The position numbers and the translations under genes were made by a program. Under the pieces are notes generated by a model that had not been told where the DNA came from, did not search any database, and saw only the letters and a program-made list of their open reading frames with translations. Below, piece after piece: positions 6,706-14,803 of a DNA stretch of 64,000 bases; position 1 is the first letter of the stretch; each line of letters starts with the position of its first letter. The DNA comes from Enemella dayhoffiae (lineage in GTDB: Bacteria > Actinomycetota > Actinomycetes > Propionibacteriales > Propionibacteriaceae), in contig NZ_NMVQ01000005.1 of assembly GCF_002250625.1 (NCBI RefSeq), positions 1 through 64,000 on the forward strand, written 5' to 3'.

Positions 6706-8103
6706 GTGGACGCTCGAGCGCGGTGGCGAATCCTCAGGCTCCACGTCGAGGACCAGGTGCCCCTCGCGCGCTTAGCTCGCGAGACCGATGTAGGGCTGCG
6801 GACCCTGGAGCGCTGGCACGCCCGCTACCGCGCCGACGGCTACGCCGGACTGGAGACAGCCTCACGAGCGGACGCCGGCTCCCGCCGCCTTCCGCCCGAC
6901 CTCGTCGACCTGATCGAGGGCCTGGCACTGAGCAAGCCGCGGCCGGCCATCGCCACGATCCATCGCAAAGTCACGGGCATCTGCGCCGCCCGGAGGTGGC
7001 CGGTCCCCTCCTACTCGGTGGTGTGGGACATCGTGCGGACCCTGGATCCCGGCATGGTCACCCTCGCCCTGGAGGGCGCAGCGTCCTACCGCGACAAGCA
7101 CGAGCTGGTGCTACGCCGGCAAGCAGAGCTGCCCAACGCGATGTGGCAATCCGATCACACCATGCTCGACATCCTGGTGGTGGGCACCGACGGCAAGCCC
7201 GCACGGCCATGGCTGACAACGATCCTCGACGACTGCTCCCGGGCGGTCTGCGGCTACACAGTCTTCCTGGGCGCACCGTCGGCGATGAACACCGCCCTGG
7301 CGCTGCGCCAAGCGATCTGGCACAAGACCGACCCGGCCTGGCCGATGTGCGGCCTGCCCGACGTGCTCTACGTCGACCACGGCAGCGACTTCACCAGTGA
7401 CCAGCTCGCCCACACCGCCGTCGACCTCCACATCCGATTGATCCACTCCACCGTCGCCCGACCCCAGGGACGGGGCAAGATCGAGCGGTTCTTCGGCACC
7501 ATCAACACCGAGCTACTCGCCACCCTGCCCGGACACATCACCGAAGGGCACCCCTGGCCGACACCGAAGCTGTCCCTGGCCGCCCTCGATAGCGCCCTGG
7601 AGGCGTTCGTGGCCACCTACAACGACCGCACGCACAGCGAGCTCGGAACCTCCCCGCGCAGCGCGTGGATCGCCGATGGCTGGCTGCCCCGAATGCCCGA
7701 GACCCTGGAAGACCTCGACAGACTGCTGTTGACCGTCGCCAAGACCCGCGTCGTGCGCCGCGATGGCATCCGCTTCCAGGGCCTGCGCTACGTCTCGCCA
7801 ACTCTGGCCGGCTACGTCGGACGCTCGGTCGTGATCCGCTACGACCCCCGCGACATCACCGAAATCCGCGTCTTCGATCACGACGAATTCGTCTGCAAGG
7901 CCGTCAACCAAGAACACCACGACCAGAAGGTCAGCCTCAAGGAGATCCAGGCCGCGCGCAACGCCCGCCGCCGAGCGCTGCGAGCCGGCATCAACGAACG
8001 CATCGCCCTCGTGGCCGCACCTACCGAGACACCACGGATCACCGAAGCACCGACTCCGGCGCCGAGGTCGGCGTTGAAGATCTACAAGGAGGACCTCAGG
8101 TGA
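6706..8103 (+). CDS. DDE (rve/Mu-type) transposase, TniA / p480-like (element B)
   Basis: A 465-residue transposase that would catalyse strand transfer at the element ends. It has an N-terminal helix-turn-helix (LARETDVGLRTLERW). The catalytic triad is Asp150 (QSDHT), Asp224 (YVDHGSDF) and Glu260 (KIERFFG), the classic D-35-E spacing, and a Mu-type C-terminal domain follows. The GTG at 6706 was chosen because it lies just after the resolvase stop and matches the start of the element A copy. Its stop overlaps the ATPase start as GTGA. All catalytic residues are intact. Confidence 0.92.
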   Translation: MDARARWRILRLHVEDQVPLARLARETDVGLRTLERWHARYRADGYAGLETASRADAGSRRLPPDLVDLIEGLALSKPRPAIATIHRKVTGICAARRWPVPSYSVVWDIVRTLDPGMVTLALEGAASYRDKHELVLRRQAELPNAMWQSDHTMLDILVVGTDGKPARPWLTTILDDCSRAVCGYTVFLGAPSAMNTALALRQAIWHKTDPAWPMCGLPDVLYVDHGSDFTSDQLAHTAVDLHIRLIHSTVARPQGRGKIERFFGTINTELLATLPGHITEGHPWPTPKLSLAALDSALEAFVATYNDRTHSELGTSPRSAWIADGWLPRMPETLEDLDRLLLTVAKTRVVRRDGIRFQGLRYVSPTLAGYVGRSVVIRYDPRDITEIRVFDHDEFVCKAVNQEHHDQKVSLKEIQAARNARRRALRAGINERIALVAAPTETPRITEAPTPAPRSALKIYKEDLR

Positions 8104-8918
8104 GCCAGCGCTTCATCGTCACCAAGGAGCACCGCCGCTTCACCGAGTTCGCCGACGCCGTGCGCCGCGGGCACACCATCGGTTTGTGCTTCGGATCAGC
8201 CGGCGTAGGAAAGACACTCTCCGCGCGCCGCTACGCACACTACGAGAAGGCTCACGACCTGCTGACCTACTGGGGGCCGCGCTCCGACAACGACGCCAAG
8301 ATCTACGCCGCCTTGAACCGGAGCCGCACCGTGCTCTACACCCCCAGCGTGCTCACCACCCCGCGGACCCTGAAGGACGAGCTGACCCAAGCCATCACCC
8401 GCACCAACATGTGCATCGAGCAGCACCTCGTACCTCCCGGCACGGCCACTCCCGAGGCCTGGGGATGGCGACACGGCAGGAACTACGTGGAACTGATCAT
8501 CGTCGACGAGGCCGAACGACTGCGTCCCGCCGCTCTGGAACTGCTGCGCGATCGCTACGACCGCGACGACATCGCCCTGATCCTGATCGGCATGCCCGGC
8601 CTGGAGAAGCAGTTCAGCCACTACCCCCAGTTCTACAGCCGAGTCGGCTTCGCCCACCAGTACCGGCCCCTGGGACAAGACGAACTGCTGTTCGTCCTCG
8701 AGCGGCACTGGCGATCCCTCGGCAAGACCCTCGACCCCGACGACTTCACCGACGCCCAAGCCATCGCAGCCATCGCACGGATCACCCGCGGCAACTTCCG
8801 GCTCCTCGAACGCCTCTTCCCCCAGATCCAGCGGGTCCTGAAGATCAACGAACTCGACACCATCACCAACGACGTCATCGAAGCCGCACAGAGCACCCTG
8901 GTCATCGGCGTCACCTGA
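8100..8918 (+). CDS. AAA ATPase of transposition, TniB / p271-like (element B)
   Basis: A 272-residue partner ATPase of the upstream transposase. Its Walker A motif reads GSAGVGKT (residues 32-39) and Walker B is IIVDEAERL. It is very similar along its whole length to 327-1145. Differences cluster in a loop near residues 110-120 and at the C-terminus (STLVIGVT). The stop is followed directly by the right end of the element. Confidence 0.9.
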   Translation: MSQRFIVTKEHRRFTEFADAVRRGHTIGLCFGSAGVGKTLSARRYAHYEKAHDLLTYWGPRSDNDAKIYAALNRSRTVLYTPSVLTTPRTLKDELTQAITRTNMCIEQHLVPPGTATPEAWGWRHGRNYVELIIVDEAERLRPAALELLRDRYDRDDIALILIGMPGLEKQFSHYPQFYSRVGFAHQYRPLGQDELLFVLERHWRSLGKTLDPDDFTDAQAIAAIARITRGNFRLLERLFPQIQRVLKINELDTITNDVIEAAQSTLVIGVT

Positions 8919-8921
8919 CCC

Positions 8922-8969
8922 CGCCACGAAGCGACCGAAGAACCCCGCCATTCAGCAGACGAAGTCACA
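8922..8969 (-). repeat. Right terminal repeat of element B
   Basis: Read inward from 8969 it begins TGTGACTTCGTCTG and contains AATGGCGGGGTTCT and CGTGGCGG. It is clearly related to the ends of element A but more divergent, so the two elements belong to different subgroups. Confidence 0.6.
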
Positions 8970-9000
8970 GGTCGGCCGCATCGCTCACTAGGCTGTCCCG

Positions 9001-9993
9001 GTGCCCACGAACTGGTACGCCGCCTGGTCCGACTCCGCCTTCTGGGCCACCAACGCGCCGAGCGGGCACTTCGACACCCCCAGCAGCCTGTGCCCGACCG
9101 CCCTGGCCGAGACGATCCGCAACGTCCTGGTGGAGCCGCCCGACCGGGTGATCGAGGTGGGCACGGGCGAGGGCATCCTGCTCGCCGAACTGGGGCGGAT
9201 GTGGCCGGCGGCCCGGTTGGACGGTGTCGACCTGCGACCCCCCGCCGTTTCGGGTGGGCCGGCAGACCCCCGGTGGTGGGCGGGGGCCTGGGACACTCGG
9301 ACCGAGTGCTGGTCCGGGGAGCTGACGCAACTGGTCGGGGAACTGTCCGGGCGGGTACTCCTGATCGCGATCGAGTGGCTGGACGACCTGCCGTGTCACG
9401 TGCTCGGCGACGGTTCGACCGAACTCGAAGACGCGGACCGCGACTGGCTGGATCGTTGGTGGCCGAGCGGAGCACGTCGCGAGGTGGGGCGTACCCGCGA
9501 CCGCGCCTGGGCCTGGTGGGCCGCCCGCCTGCCCGCGGGGAGCACGCTGGTGACGGTCGACTACGGCCACACCCTGGCGACCCGCCCCGCCGAGGGCAGC
9601 TTCACGGGCTTCCGGGCCGGGCGTGCCGTCACACCGACCCCCGAGGACGCGGACCGCACCAACCTGACCGCCGCGGTGGCGGTCGACTCCCTGGCCGCCG
9701 AAGTGGAGCAACTCGGCTGCCGTCGCCTCGCCCTGCACCAGTTGATGGACCTCCCCGAACCCGCCTCGGCCGGAGCCGGCCTGGATGCACTCACCCGCCG
9801 CTCCCAGCACGCCGTCCTCCGCGACCCCGCGCGCTTCGGCCCCTTCTGGCTCATCGCCCACCAGGTGGCACCCCAGACCGATGCACTCCTGATCTCCCCA
9901 CGCGATCAAGAGTGCACAGCGGGACACCACACCCAAGGGGAAGCCGCGTGCCGCGGGGACGCAGAATGGGGCGCTGGCACAATGACCCGGTGA
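9001..9993 (+). CDS. MidA/NDUFAF7-like SAM-dependent methyltransferase
   Basis: A 330-residue class I methyltransferase. The SAM-binding loop EVGTGEG is near residue 48. Two features point to the MidA family: VDYGH near residue 186 (MidA proteins have a DYG motif here) and DRTNLTAAV near 218, matching the MidA D-x-TAHV block. Mitochondrial MidA/NDUFAF7 methylates an arginine of the complex I 49-kDa subunit. Strikingly, the next gene, overlapping by 4 nt (GTGA), encodes a NuoD/49-kDa-like protein. The GTG start at 9001 is only 31 nt from the end of element B, so the native promoter may be displaced. About 35 C-terminal residues look unstructured. Confidence 0.7.
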   Translation: MPTNWYAAWSDSAFWATNAPSGHFDTPSSLCPTALAETIRNVLVEPPDRVIEVGTGEGILLAELGRMWPAARLDGVDLRPPAVSGGPADPRWWAGAWDTRTECWSGELTQLVGELSGRVLLIAIEWLDDLPCHVLGDGSTELEDADRDWLDRWWPSGARREVGRTRDRAWAWWAARLPAGSTLVTVDYGHTLATRPAEGSFTGFRAGRAVTPTPEDADRTNLTAAVAVDSLAAEVEQLGCRRLALHQLMDLPEPASAGAGLDALTRRSQHAVLRDPARFGPFWLIAHQVAPQTDALLISPRDQECTAGHHTQGEAACRGDAEWGAGTMTR

Positions 9994-11129
9994 CCGAGCA
10001 GCAGCAACGCATCCTTGTCGGGGCCCTCTCCGCCGGGGTGCCGCGGACCGACCACACGGTGCTGCTCGATCTGGGCCTGGACCACCCGACCCGCGCCGGG
10101 CTGCTGGAGCTGCACCTGGGCACCTCCGACGATGTGATCACCAGCGCGCGGATCTCGCCCGGGGCGATGCATCGCGGTGCGGAAAAGCTGTTCGAGGTGC
10201 GCGATCTGCGGCAGATCCTGATGCTGGCCGACCGGCACGACTGGCAGGCCCCCTTCTCGGGCGAGCTGGCCGCCGTGCTGTGCTTCGAAGAACTCCTCCG
10301 CCTCGAACCGCCCGCCCGCGCCACCTGGTTGCGCACCCTGTTGGCCGAGCACACCCGCGCGCTCAGCCACCTCGGCTTCCTGAGCTGGGTCGCGCGGACC
10401 AGCGGGCCGTTGACCGCGCGGGTCAGGGCCGGCCGGGAGGCCCTGCACGAACAGACCCGCGTGCTCACCGGCAACCGGATCCACCCGATGGCCAACCGCC
10501 TCGGCGGCCTCGCCTGCGACCCCGATACCGGCTGGCTGGACGCCGAGCGAGCCCTCTGCGCCGAGCTCGCCGACCTGGCCAACGACCTGCGCGCCCACCT
10601 CGACGAGCAGTCCGTCGGCGCCGGCGTCACCCCCGTGACCGTCGGACAGGTCGACTCCTTCGGCCTTTCCGGTCCGCTGGCGCGCGCCAGCGGCGTACGC
10701 CTGGACCTCCGGCTGGACGCGCCCTATCTGGCGTACGCCGAGCTGGCCGCCCTGATTCCCGCCCGGCAGGCCCCCGACAGCGGCGACGCCGCATCCCGCT
10801 TTGCCCAGCTGAGCGCCGAGCTCGACCGCTCGGCCGCGCTGATCACCGCGTGCTGCGAGCGGCTGCCGACCGGCCCGGTCGCGGTGAAGCTGCCCAAGAT
10901 CATCAAGCTCCCCGAGGCCGAGACGTTCACGGCGGTGGAGGCACCGCTCGGTCGCGCCGGCGTACGCGTGGTCTCCCGGGGCGGGAAGACCCCGTGGCGG
11001 ATGAAACTGCGGACCCCGTCCTTCCACCATGTGGCGGCGCTGGAGAGCATCCTGCTCGGCTGTCCGGCCGACCAGGTCGAGACGACCCTGGCGTCGGTCG
11101 GCTATGTGATCGGCGACGTCGCCAAATAG
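9990..11129 (+). CDS. NuoD-like paralogue (complex I 49-kDa subunit family)
   Basis: A 379-residue protein with the fold signature of the complex I D subunit / hydrogenase large subunit. MHRGAEKLFEVRDLRQ near residue 52 matches NuoD H-x-G-x-EK; GLSGPLARASGVRLDLR near 220 matches NuoD GVTGPMLRASG; and RVVSRGGKTPWRMKLRTPSF near 325 matches the C-terminal NuoD block. The usual C-terminal end GE-V-DR is changed to GDVAK. No other nuo genes are in the window, so this is a divergent stand-alone paralogue rather than a working complex I subunit. It is translationally coupled to the MidA-like gene. Similar gene pairs near folK are, from memory, seen in other actinobacteria. Confidence 0.75.
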   Translation: MTEQQQRILVGALSAGVPRTDHTVLLDLGLDHPTRAGLLELHLGTSDDVITSARISPGAMHRGAEKLFEVRDLRQILMLADRHDWQAPFSGELAAVLCFEELLRLEPPARATWLRTLLAEHTRALSHLGFLSWVARTSGPLTARVRAGREALHEQTRVLTGNRIHPMANRLGGLACDPDTGWLDAERALCAELADLANDLRAHLDEQSVGAGVTPVTVGQVDSFGLSGPLARASGVRLDLRLDAPYLAYAELAALIPARQAPDSGDAASRFAQLSAELDRSAALITACCERLPTGPVAVKLPKIIKLPEAETFTAVEAPLGRAGVRVVSRGGKTPWRMKLRTPSFHHVAALESILLGCPADQVETTLASVGYVIGDVAK

Positions 11130-11160
11130 CGCGCCAGCGGGAAAGCGCGAGCAGCAGCGC

Positions 11161-11829
11161 TCAGGCCTGCTTCTTGCCCTCCACCTCGACCACCGGCGGG
11201 AAGGCGAGTTGCTGCAGGTCGACCACGGTGGGGTGGTTACCGTCGGACCACAGGTCCTCGGCGGTGGGCAGCGCATCCCAGTCGGCGGCCACGGCGTGCC
11301 GCGGCATCGCCAGCACCTCGGCGGAGTCCTCCACCTCGCGCAGCGCCTCCAGTTCGGCCTCGCGGGTGGCCAGGTCCCGGCGCAGTTCGGCGACCTGCTC
11401 GTCGCGCTGGGTCAACCGGCTCTGCACCGCGACGTGGTCACCCTTGAGGGTTGACAACTCGGCGCGCAGGGAGCCGATCCGGCCCTGCAGCTCGACGATC
11501 CGGCGGTTGGCCCGGTGGTTGTGCTCGGCCAGCGAGGCCACCACCTCGCGATTCTGCGTACGCTCGGCCGACAGCTGGGCGCCGTGCGCCCGCAGCGCGT
11601 CGACCTTCTCGCGCAGGTGCTGCGCCCGCGCCTGACGCACCTCCGCCAGCGCGAAACGAACCGACAGCAGTGCGGCCACGACCGCGATCACCACACCGAC
11701 CCGGGCCACCCAGAGGGGGCCGAAGGCGGCGGCGAGCGCCAGCACCGTACCGACGGTCAATACGACCTGGGTCAGCCGGTGCGAGGACGAAACTTCCCGG
11801 CTGCGCCGGCCCTGCTGCTTGCTGCTCAC
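11161..11829 (-). CDS. Membrane-anchored coiled-coil protein, function unknown
   Basis: A 222-residue protein with two N-terminal hydrophobic segments (roughly residues 16-60) and then a long heptad-rich coiled coil, roughly residues 60-165 (EVRQARAQHLREKVDALRAH and later repeats). The tail is variable. The GTG at 11829 gives a start VSSKQQG and avoids overlap with the upstream DUF3180 gene. It is the last gene of the minus-strand fol run and convergent with the NuoD-like gene. No enzymatic motif is visible, and a scaffold or envelope role is only a guess. Confidence 0.6.
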   Translation of the reverse strand: MSSKQQGRRSREVSSSHRLTQVVLTVGTVLALAAAFGPLWVARVGVVIAVVAALLSVRFALAEVRQARAQHLREKVDALRAHGAQLSAERTQNREVVASLAEHNHRANRRIVELQGRIGSLRAELSTLKGDHVAVQSRLTQRDEQVAELRRDLATREAELEALREVEDSAEVLAMPRHAVAADWDALPTAEDLWSDGNHPTVVDLQQLAFPPVVEVEGKKQA

Positions 11830-11902
11830 GAGCGTCAGCCTAGATCTGCGAACCCGACCCGGACCGCAGAAACGCGGGCGACAACTGAGAAGTTGCAAAC
11901 CG

Positions 11903-12403
11903 TCAGCCGGGCTGACCACCGTTCGTTGCCGAGGCGTCATCCTCCTCGGGCGGATCGGGCACCCGACAGGCCCGTTCCAGCGCCAACCCGGCCACCGCGA
12001 TCCCCACCCCGGCCACGGCCGCGACCAGCCCCCGCACCAACCGCTGCTGCGGCGCCTCTGCCTCGAGGTGTCCCAGCGACAGCAGCGCGAACGCCAGATA
12101 ACCTCCGGCGATCGCCGCACCCCCGACCGCGCTGGCCTTGCCGAAGGCGAGGAAGGTGACCGCACGCTGGGGTTCGATCCGCTCCCGCCGGGTCTGGATC
12201 CGACGCCAGGTGGTGTACGCCAGCCCAGCGACCAGGGCGACCACGAACCAGAGCACCAGCGGACCGACCCAGGGCAGCTGCGGCGGCTGGCCGGTGAGCC
12301 ACTCCAGGCTGCGGACGAACAGCCAGGCGCCGACCGCGCCGACGAGCACGGCGATGCCGAGGTCGCGGGGTCGGGTCAGCCCCAGCCGCGATTCGTCGGC
12401 CAA
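11903..12403 (-). CDS. DUF3180 membrane protein
   Basis: A 166-residue protein with about four hydrophobic segments and an Arg-rich loop before FLAFGKASAVGGA, typical of DUF3180. Members commonly sit just downstream of folK in actinobacteria and have no assigned function. The start is TTG at 12403, two bases after the folK stop, with GGAGG nearby. The acidic tail PPEEDDAS is probably cytoplasmic. The conserved place next to folate genes is the only functional hint. Confidence 0.75.
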   Translation of the reverse strand: MADESRLGLTRPRDLGIAVLVGAVGAWLFVRSLEWLTGQPPQLPWVGPLVLWFVVALVAGLAYTTWRRIQTRRERIEPQRAVTFLAFGKASAVGGAAIAGGYLAFALLSLGHLEAEAPQQRLVRGLVAAVAGVGIAVAGLALERACRVPDPPEEDDASATNGGQPG

Positions 12404-12405
12404 GC

Positions 12406-12960
12406 TCAGTCCTCCAGCGTCAGGTCGTCGCGGCGGCGTACGCCGGAGGTGTCGACCTGGGCGAGCAGGTCGGCGATCGGCCCCTTGCCCGGGATGCTGG
12501 CGCCGGGGTCGACATCGTGCCAGGGCACCAGGACGAAGGCTCGCTCGTGGGCGCGCGGGTGCGGCAGCTGGAGGTGCTCGTCGGAGACCTCCCGCCTGCC
12601 GACGATCAGCAGGTCGACATCGAGGGTGCGCGGGCCGTTGAGCTCGACGCGGTTGCGCCCGTAGGCGTCCTCGATCGCGTGTGCACGCTCCAGCAGGGTG
12701 CGCGGCTGCAGGGTGGTCTCGGTGACCACCACCGCGTTCAGGAAGGTCGGACTGCCCTCGGGTGCGCCGACGGGTTCGGTCTCATAGACCGGCGACACGT
12801 CGACGACGATCACGTCGGGGGTGGAGCGCAGGGTGGTCAGCGCACCCTGCAGGTTCTCCAGCCGGTCGCCCAGGTTGGAACCGAGCGCGAACACGGCGGT
12901 GGACAGGGGGCGCATGCCGCTCAGGGTGTCGACATCAACAGCGAAGGGGTGGGTCATCAT
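12406..12960 (-). CDS. folK: 2-amino-4-hydroxy-6-hydroxymethyldihydropteridine pyrophosphokinase
   Basis: A 184-residue HPPK. It transfers pyrophosphate from ATP to 6-hydroxymethyl-dihydropterin, the step before dihydropteroate synthase. ALGSNLGDR near residue 25 and the HPPK signature NGPRTLDVDLL at residues 108-118 are intact. The ATG at 12960 overlaps the folB stop; an internal ATG at residue 16 would remove a non-conserved lead of 15 residues and is a possible alternative start. It belongs to the folE-folP-folB-folK operon. Confidence 0.93.
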   Translation of the reverse strand: MMTHPFAVDVDTLSGMRPLSTAVFALGSNLGDRLENLQGALTTLRSTPDVIVVDVSPVYETEPVGAPEGSPTFLNAVVVTETTLQPRTLLERAHAIEDAYGRNRVELNGPRTLDVDLLIVGRREVSDEHLQLPHPRAHERAFVLVPWHDVDPGASIPGKGPIADLLAQVDTSGVRRRDDLTLED

Positions 12961-13313
12961 CTGCTCCTGCTCACGGTCACGGAGACGTCGGTCACCGGAA
13001 CCTCTACGGGGGCCTGGGGTTTGTGCACCGTGACCCTGACCCCGGTGACCCGCTGGTCGGCCAGGCAGGTGTTCGCGATGCGGCCCGCAAGTGCCTCGAT
13101 GGTATCGAGCGGGGGTCCGCCGATCTCGGCATGGACGGCGTTGGCCAGGTGACCATAGTCGACCGTGTCGGCCAGGTCGTCACTCGAGGCGACAGCGGCG
13201 AGGTCGACCTCCAGCTGGACGTCGACGATGAACGTCTGCCCGTTCCGCTTCTCGTGCGCGAAGACGCCGTGATGACCGAACCCGGTGATCCCGGTCAGCG
13301 AGATCAGGTCCAT
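12957..13313 (-). CDS. folB: Dihydroneopterin aldolase
   Basis: A 118-residue cytoplasmic enzyme of folate synthesis that converts 7,8-dihydroneopterin to 6-hydroxymethyl-dihydropterin and glycolaldehyde. The opening ITGFGHHGVFAHEKRNGQTF matches FolB, including the substrate-binding Gly-His-x-Gly and E-K-x-x-GQ residues. DTVDYGHLANAVHAEI and ETIALAGRIAN-type stretches follow. Its stop overlaps the folK start, and it lies 51 nt downstream of folP. Confidence 0.92.
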   Translation of the reverse strand: MDLISLTGITGFGHHGVFAHEKRNGQTFIVDVQLEVDLAAVASSDDLADTVDYGHLANAVHAEIGGPPLDTIEALAGRIANTCLADQRVTGVRVTVHKPQAPVEVPVTDVSVTVSRSR

Positions 13314-13364
13314 CGTCTCCTCCTCCCTGCCGCCGCAGGCACACCCTAGCCGCAGCCGGGAAAC

Positions 13365-14189
13365 TCACCGGAAACGAGCCGCGACCGCGATCGCGTCCCG
13401 GTGGGCGCGCACCGAGTGGGTACGCACGGCCCAGACCCCCTGCCGGGCCAGCAGCGTGGTGATCGCCACCGACGCCTGGTCCCGCTCCCGCGGAGGCCGC
13501 GGCCCGGAGGCGTCGGCCAACAACTCACCGAGGAACCGTTTGCGGGACACCCCGACCAGCAACGGGTACTCCAGCTCGGCGAACACGTCCAACCGCCGCA
13601 AGAGGCCCCAGTTGTGCTCACCGGTCTTGGCGAACCCGATCCCGGGGTCCAGGATCAGGTTGTCGGCGGCGATCCCGGCCGCCAGCGCCTGCCGCGCCCG
13701 ATCCAGCAGCTCGGCGCGCACCTCGGCGACCACGTCGTCATAGCGGGCGGCCGCGGCCATCGTGGTGGAGTGCGCCCGCCAGTGCATCGCCACATAGGGG
13801 ACGCCGAGCTCGGCTGCGGTCCGCAGCATCTCCGGATCGGCCAGCCCGCCGGACACGTCGTTGATCACCGCGGCGCCCAGGCGTACGGTCTGCCGCGCCA
13901 CCTCGGCCCGCATCGTGTCCACCGACACGACCACCCCGGCCGCCGCCAACGCCTCGACCACCGGCAGCACGCGGCGCAACTCCTCGGCCTCATCGGTGCG
14001 CCGAATCCCCGGCCGGGTGGACTCGCCACCCACGTCGACCAGGTGCGCGCCCGCCCGGACCAGCGCGAGCCCGTGCGCGATCGCGCGCTGATGGTCGAAG
14101 AAGTCTCCTCCGTCGGAGAAGGAGTCGGGGGTGACGTTGAGGATGCCCATCACCCGGGTCGGGGCGGGAGCGAACAGGGGCAACGGCAC
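13365..14189 (-). CDS. folP: Dihydropteroate synthase
   Basis: A 274-residue enzyme that joins p-aminobenzoate to the pterin pyrophosphate; it is the sulfonamide target. Both signatures are present: GILNVTPDSFSDGG at residues 15-28 and DVGGESTRPG at 52-61. INDVSGG, LILDPGIGFAK and GVSRKRFLG follow in the expected order. The start is GTG at 14189, 9 nt after the folE stop, so the two are co-transcribed. Confidence 0.95.
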   Translation of the reverse strand: MPLPLFAPAPTRVMGILNVTPDSFSDGGDFFDHQRAIAHGLALVRAGAHLVDVGGESTRPGIRRTDEAEELRRVLPVVEALAAAGVVVSVDTMRAEVARQTVRLGAAVINDVSGGLADPEMLRTAAELGVPYVAMHWRAHSTTMAAAARYDDVVAEVRAELLDRARQALAAGIAADNLILDPGIGFAKTGEHNWGLLRRLDVFAELEYPLLVGVSRKRFLGELLADASGPRPPRERDQASVAITTLLARQGVWAVRTHSVRAHRDAIAVAARFR

Positions 14190-14198
14190 CCCGGCAGC

Positions 14199-14771
14199 CT
14201 ATCGGCCGTCGAAGATCAGGCTCATCGCCTCGGCCCGGGTGGCCGGGTTGAGCAGTTGGCCGCGGACCGCGCTGGTCACCGTCTTCGAACCGGGCTTGCG
14301 GACCCCACGCATGGTCATGCACAGGTGCTCGCACTCGAACACCACGATCGCCCCGCGCGGGTCGAGGTGCTCGACCAGCGCGTCGGCGACCTGGGTGGTC
14401 AGCCGCTCCTGCACCTGCGGGCGCTTGGCGAACGTGTCGACCAGCCGGGCCAGCTTGCTCAGGCCGGTCACCCGCCCCTCGAGCGCGGGGATGTAACCCA
14501 CGTGCGCAACCCCGGTGAACGGCACCAGGTGGTGCTCACAGCAGCTCCACACCTCGATGTCGCGGACCAGCACCAACTCGTCGTGGGCGATGTCGAAAGT
14601 CGTGCCGAGGATCTCGGCGGGGTTTTGCCGCATCCCGGCAAACATCTCGGCGTACGCCCGCGCCACCCGATCGGGGGTCGCCTTCAGCCCGTCCCGGTCG
14701 GGGTCCTCCCCGATGCCGATCAGGATCTCGCGGACCGCGGCACTGACGCGCGCGTGGTCGAATTCGTGCAT
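14199..14771 (-). CDS. folE: GTP cyclohydrolase I
   Basis: A 190-residue enzyme forming dihydroneopterin triphosphate from GTP, the first step of folate synthesis. The zinc ligands Cys78 and His81 ([10 protein letters not shown]) and Cys151 (EHLCM) are visible, as is [20 protein letters not shown]. The ATG at 14771 gives the usual length. In most actinobacteria folE lies directly downstream of ftsH on the same strand. Here ftsH is about 23.7 kb away, separated by the cobalamin region. Confidence 0.95.
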   Translation of the reverse strand: MHEFDHARVSAAVREILIGIGEDPDRDGLKATPDRVARAYAEMFAGMRQNPAEILGTTFDIAHDELVLVRDIEVWSCCEHHLVPFTGVAHVGYIPALEGRVTGLSKLARLVDTFAKRPQVQERLTTQVADALVEHLDPRGAIVVFECEHLCMTMRGVRKPGSKTVTSAVRGQLLNPATRAEAMSLIFDGR

Positions 14772-14803
14772 CCTCGGAGCATAGTGGCCCTCAGCGACGT
14801 TGC

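Larger units (their letters stand above)
6040..8969. mobile_element. Element B: second Tn552/Tn5053-like transposon, no cargo
   Basis: Resolvase, transposase and ATPase genes lie in the same order as in element A but on the plus strand. The right end is clear: an inverted-repeat sequence related to those of element A ends GTCACA at 8969, about 30 bp before the start of the MidA-like gene. The left boundary is not clear because no matching end was found upstream of the resolvase, so 6040 is approximate. The element may be one-ended or may have been cut by element A. Confidence 0.55.

Noticed and set aside
271-8969. A Tn7-like or CRISPR-associated transposon
   Set aside because: There is no TniQ/TnsD, no TnsA and no cas gene; the three-gene set and lengths fit Tn552/Tn5053-like elements better.
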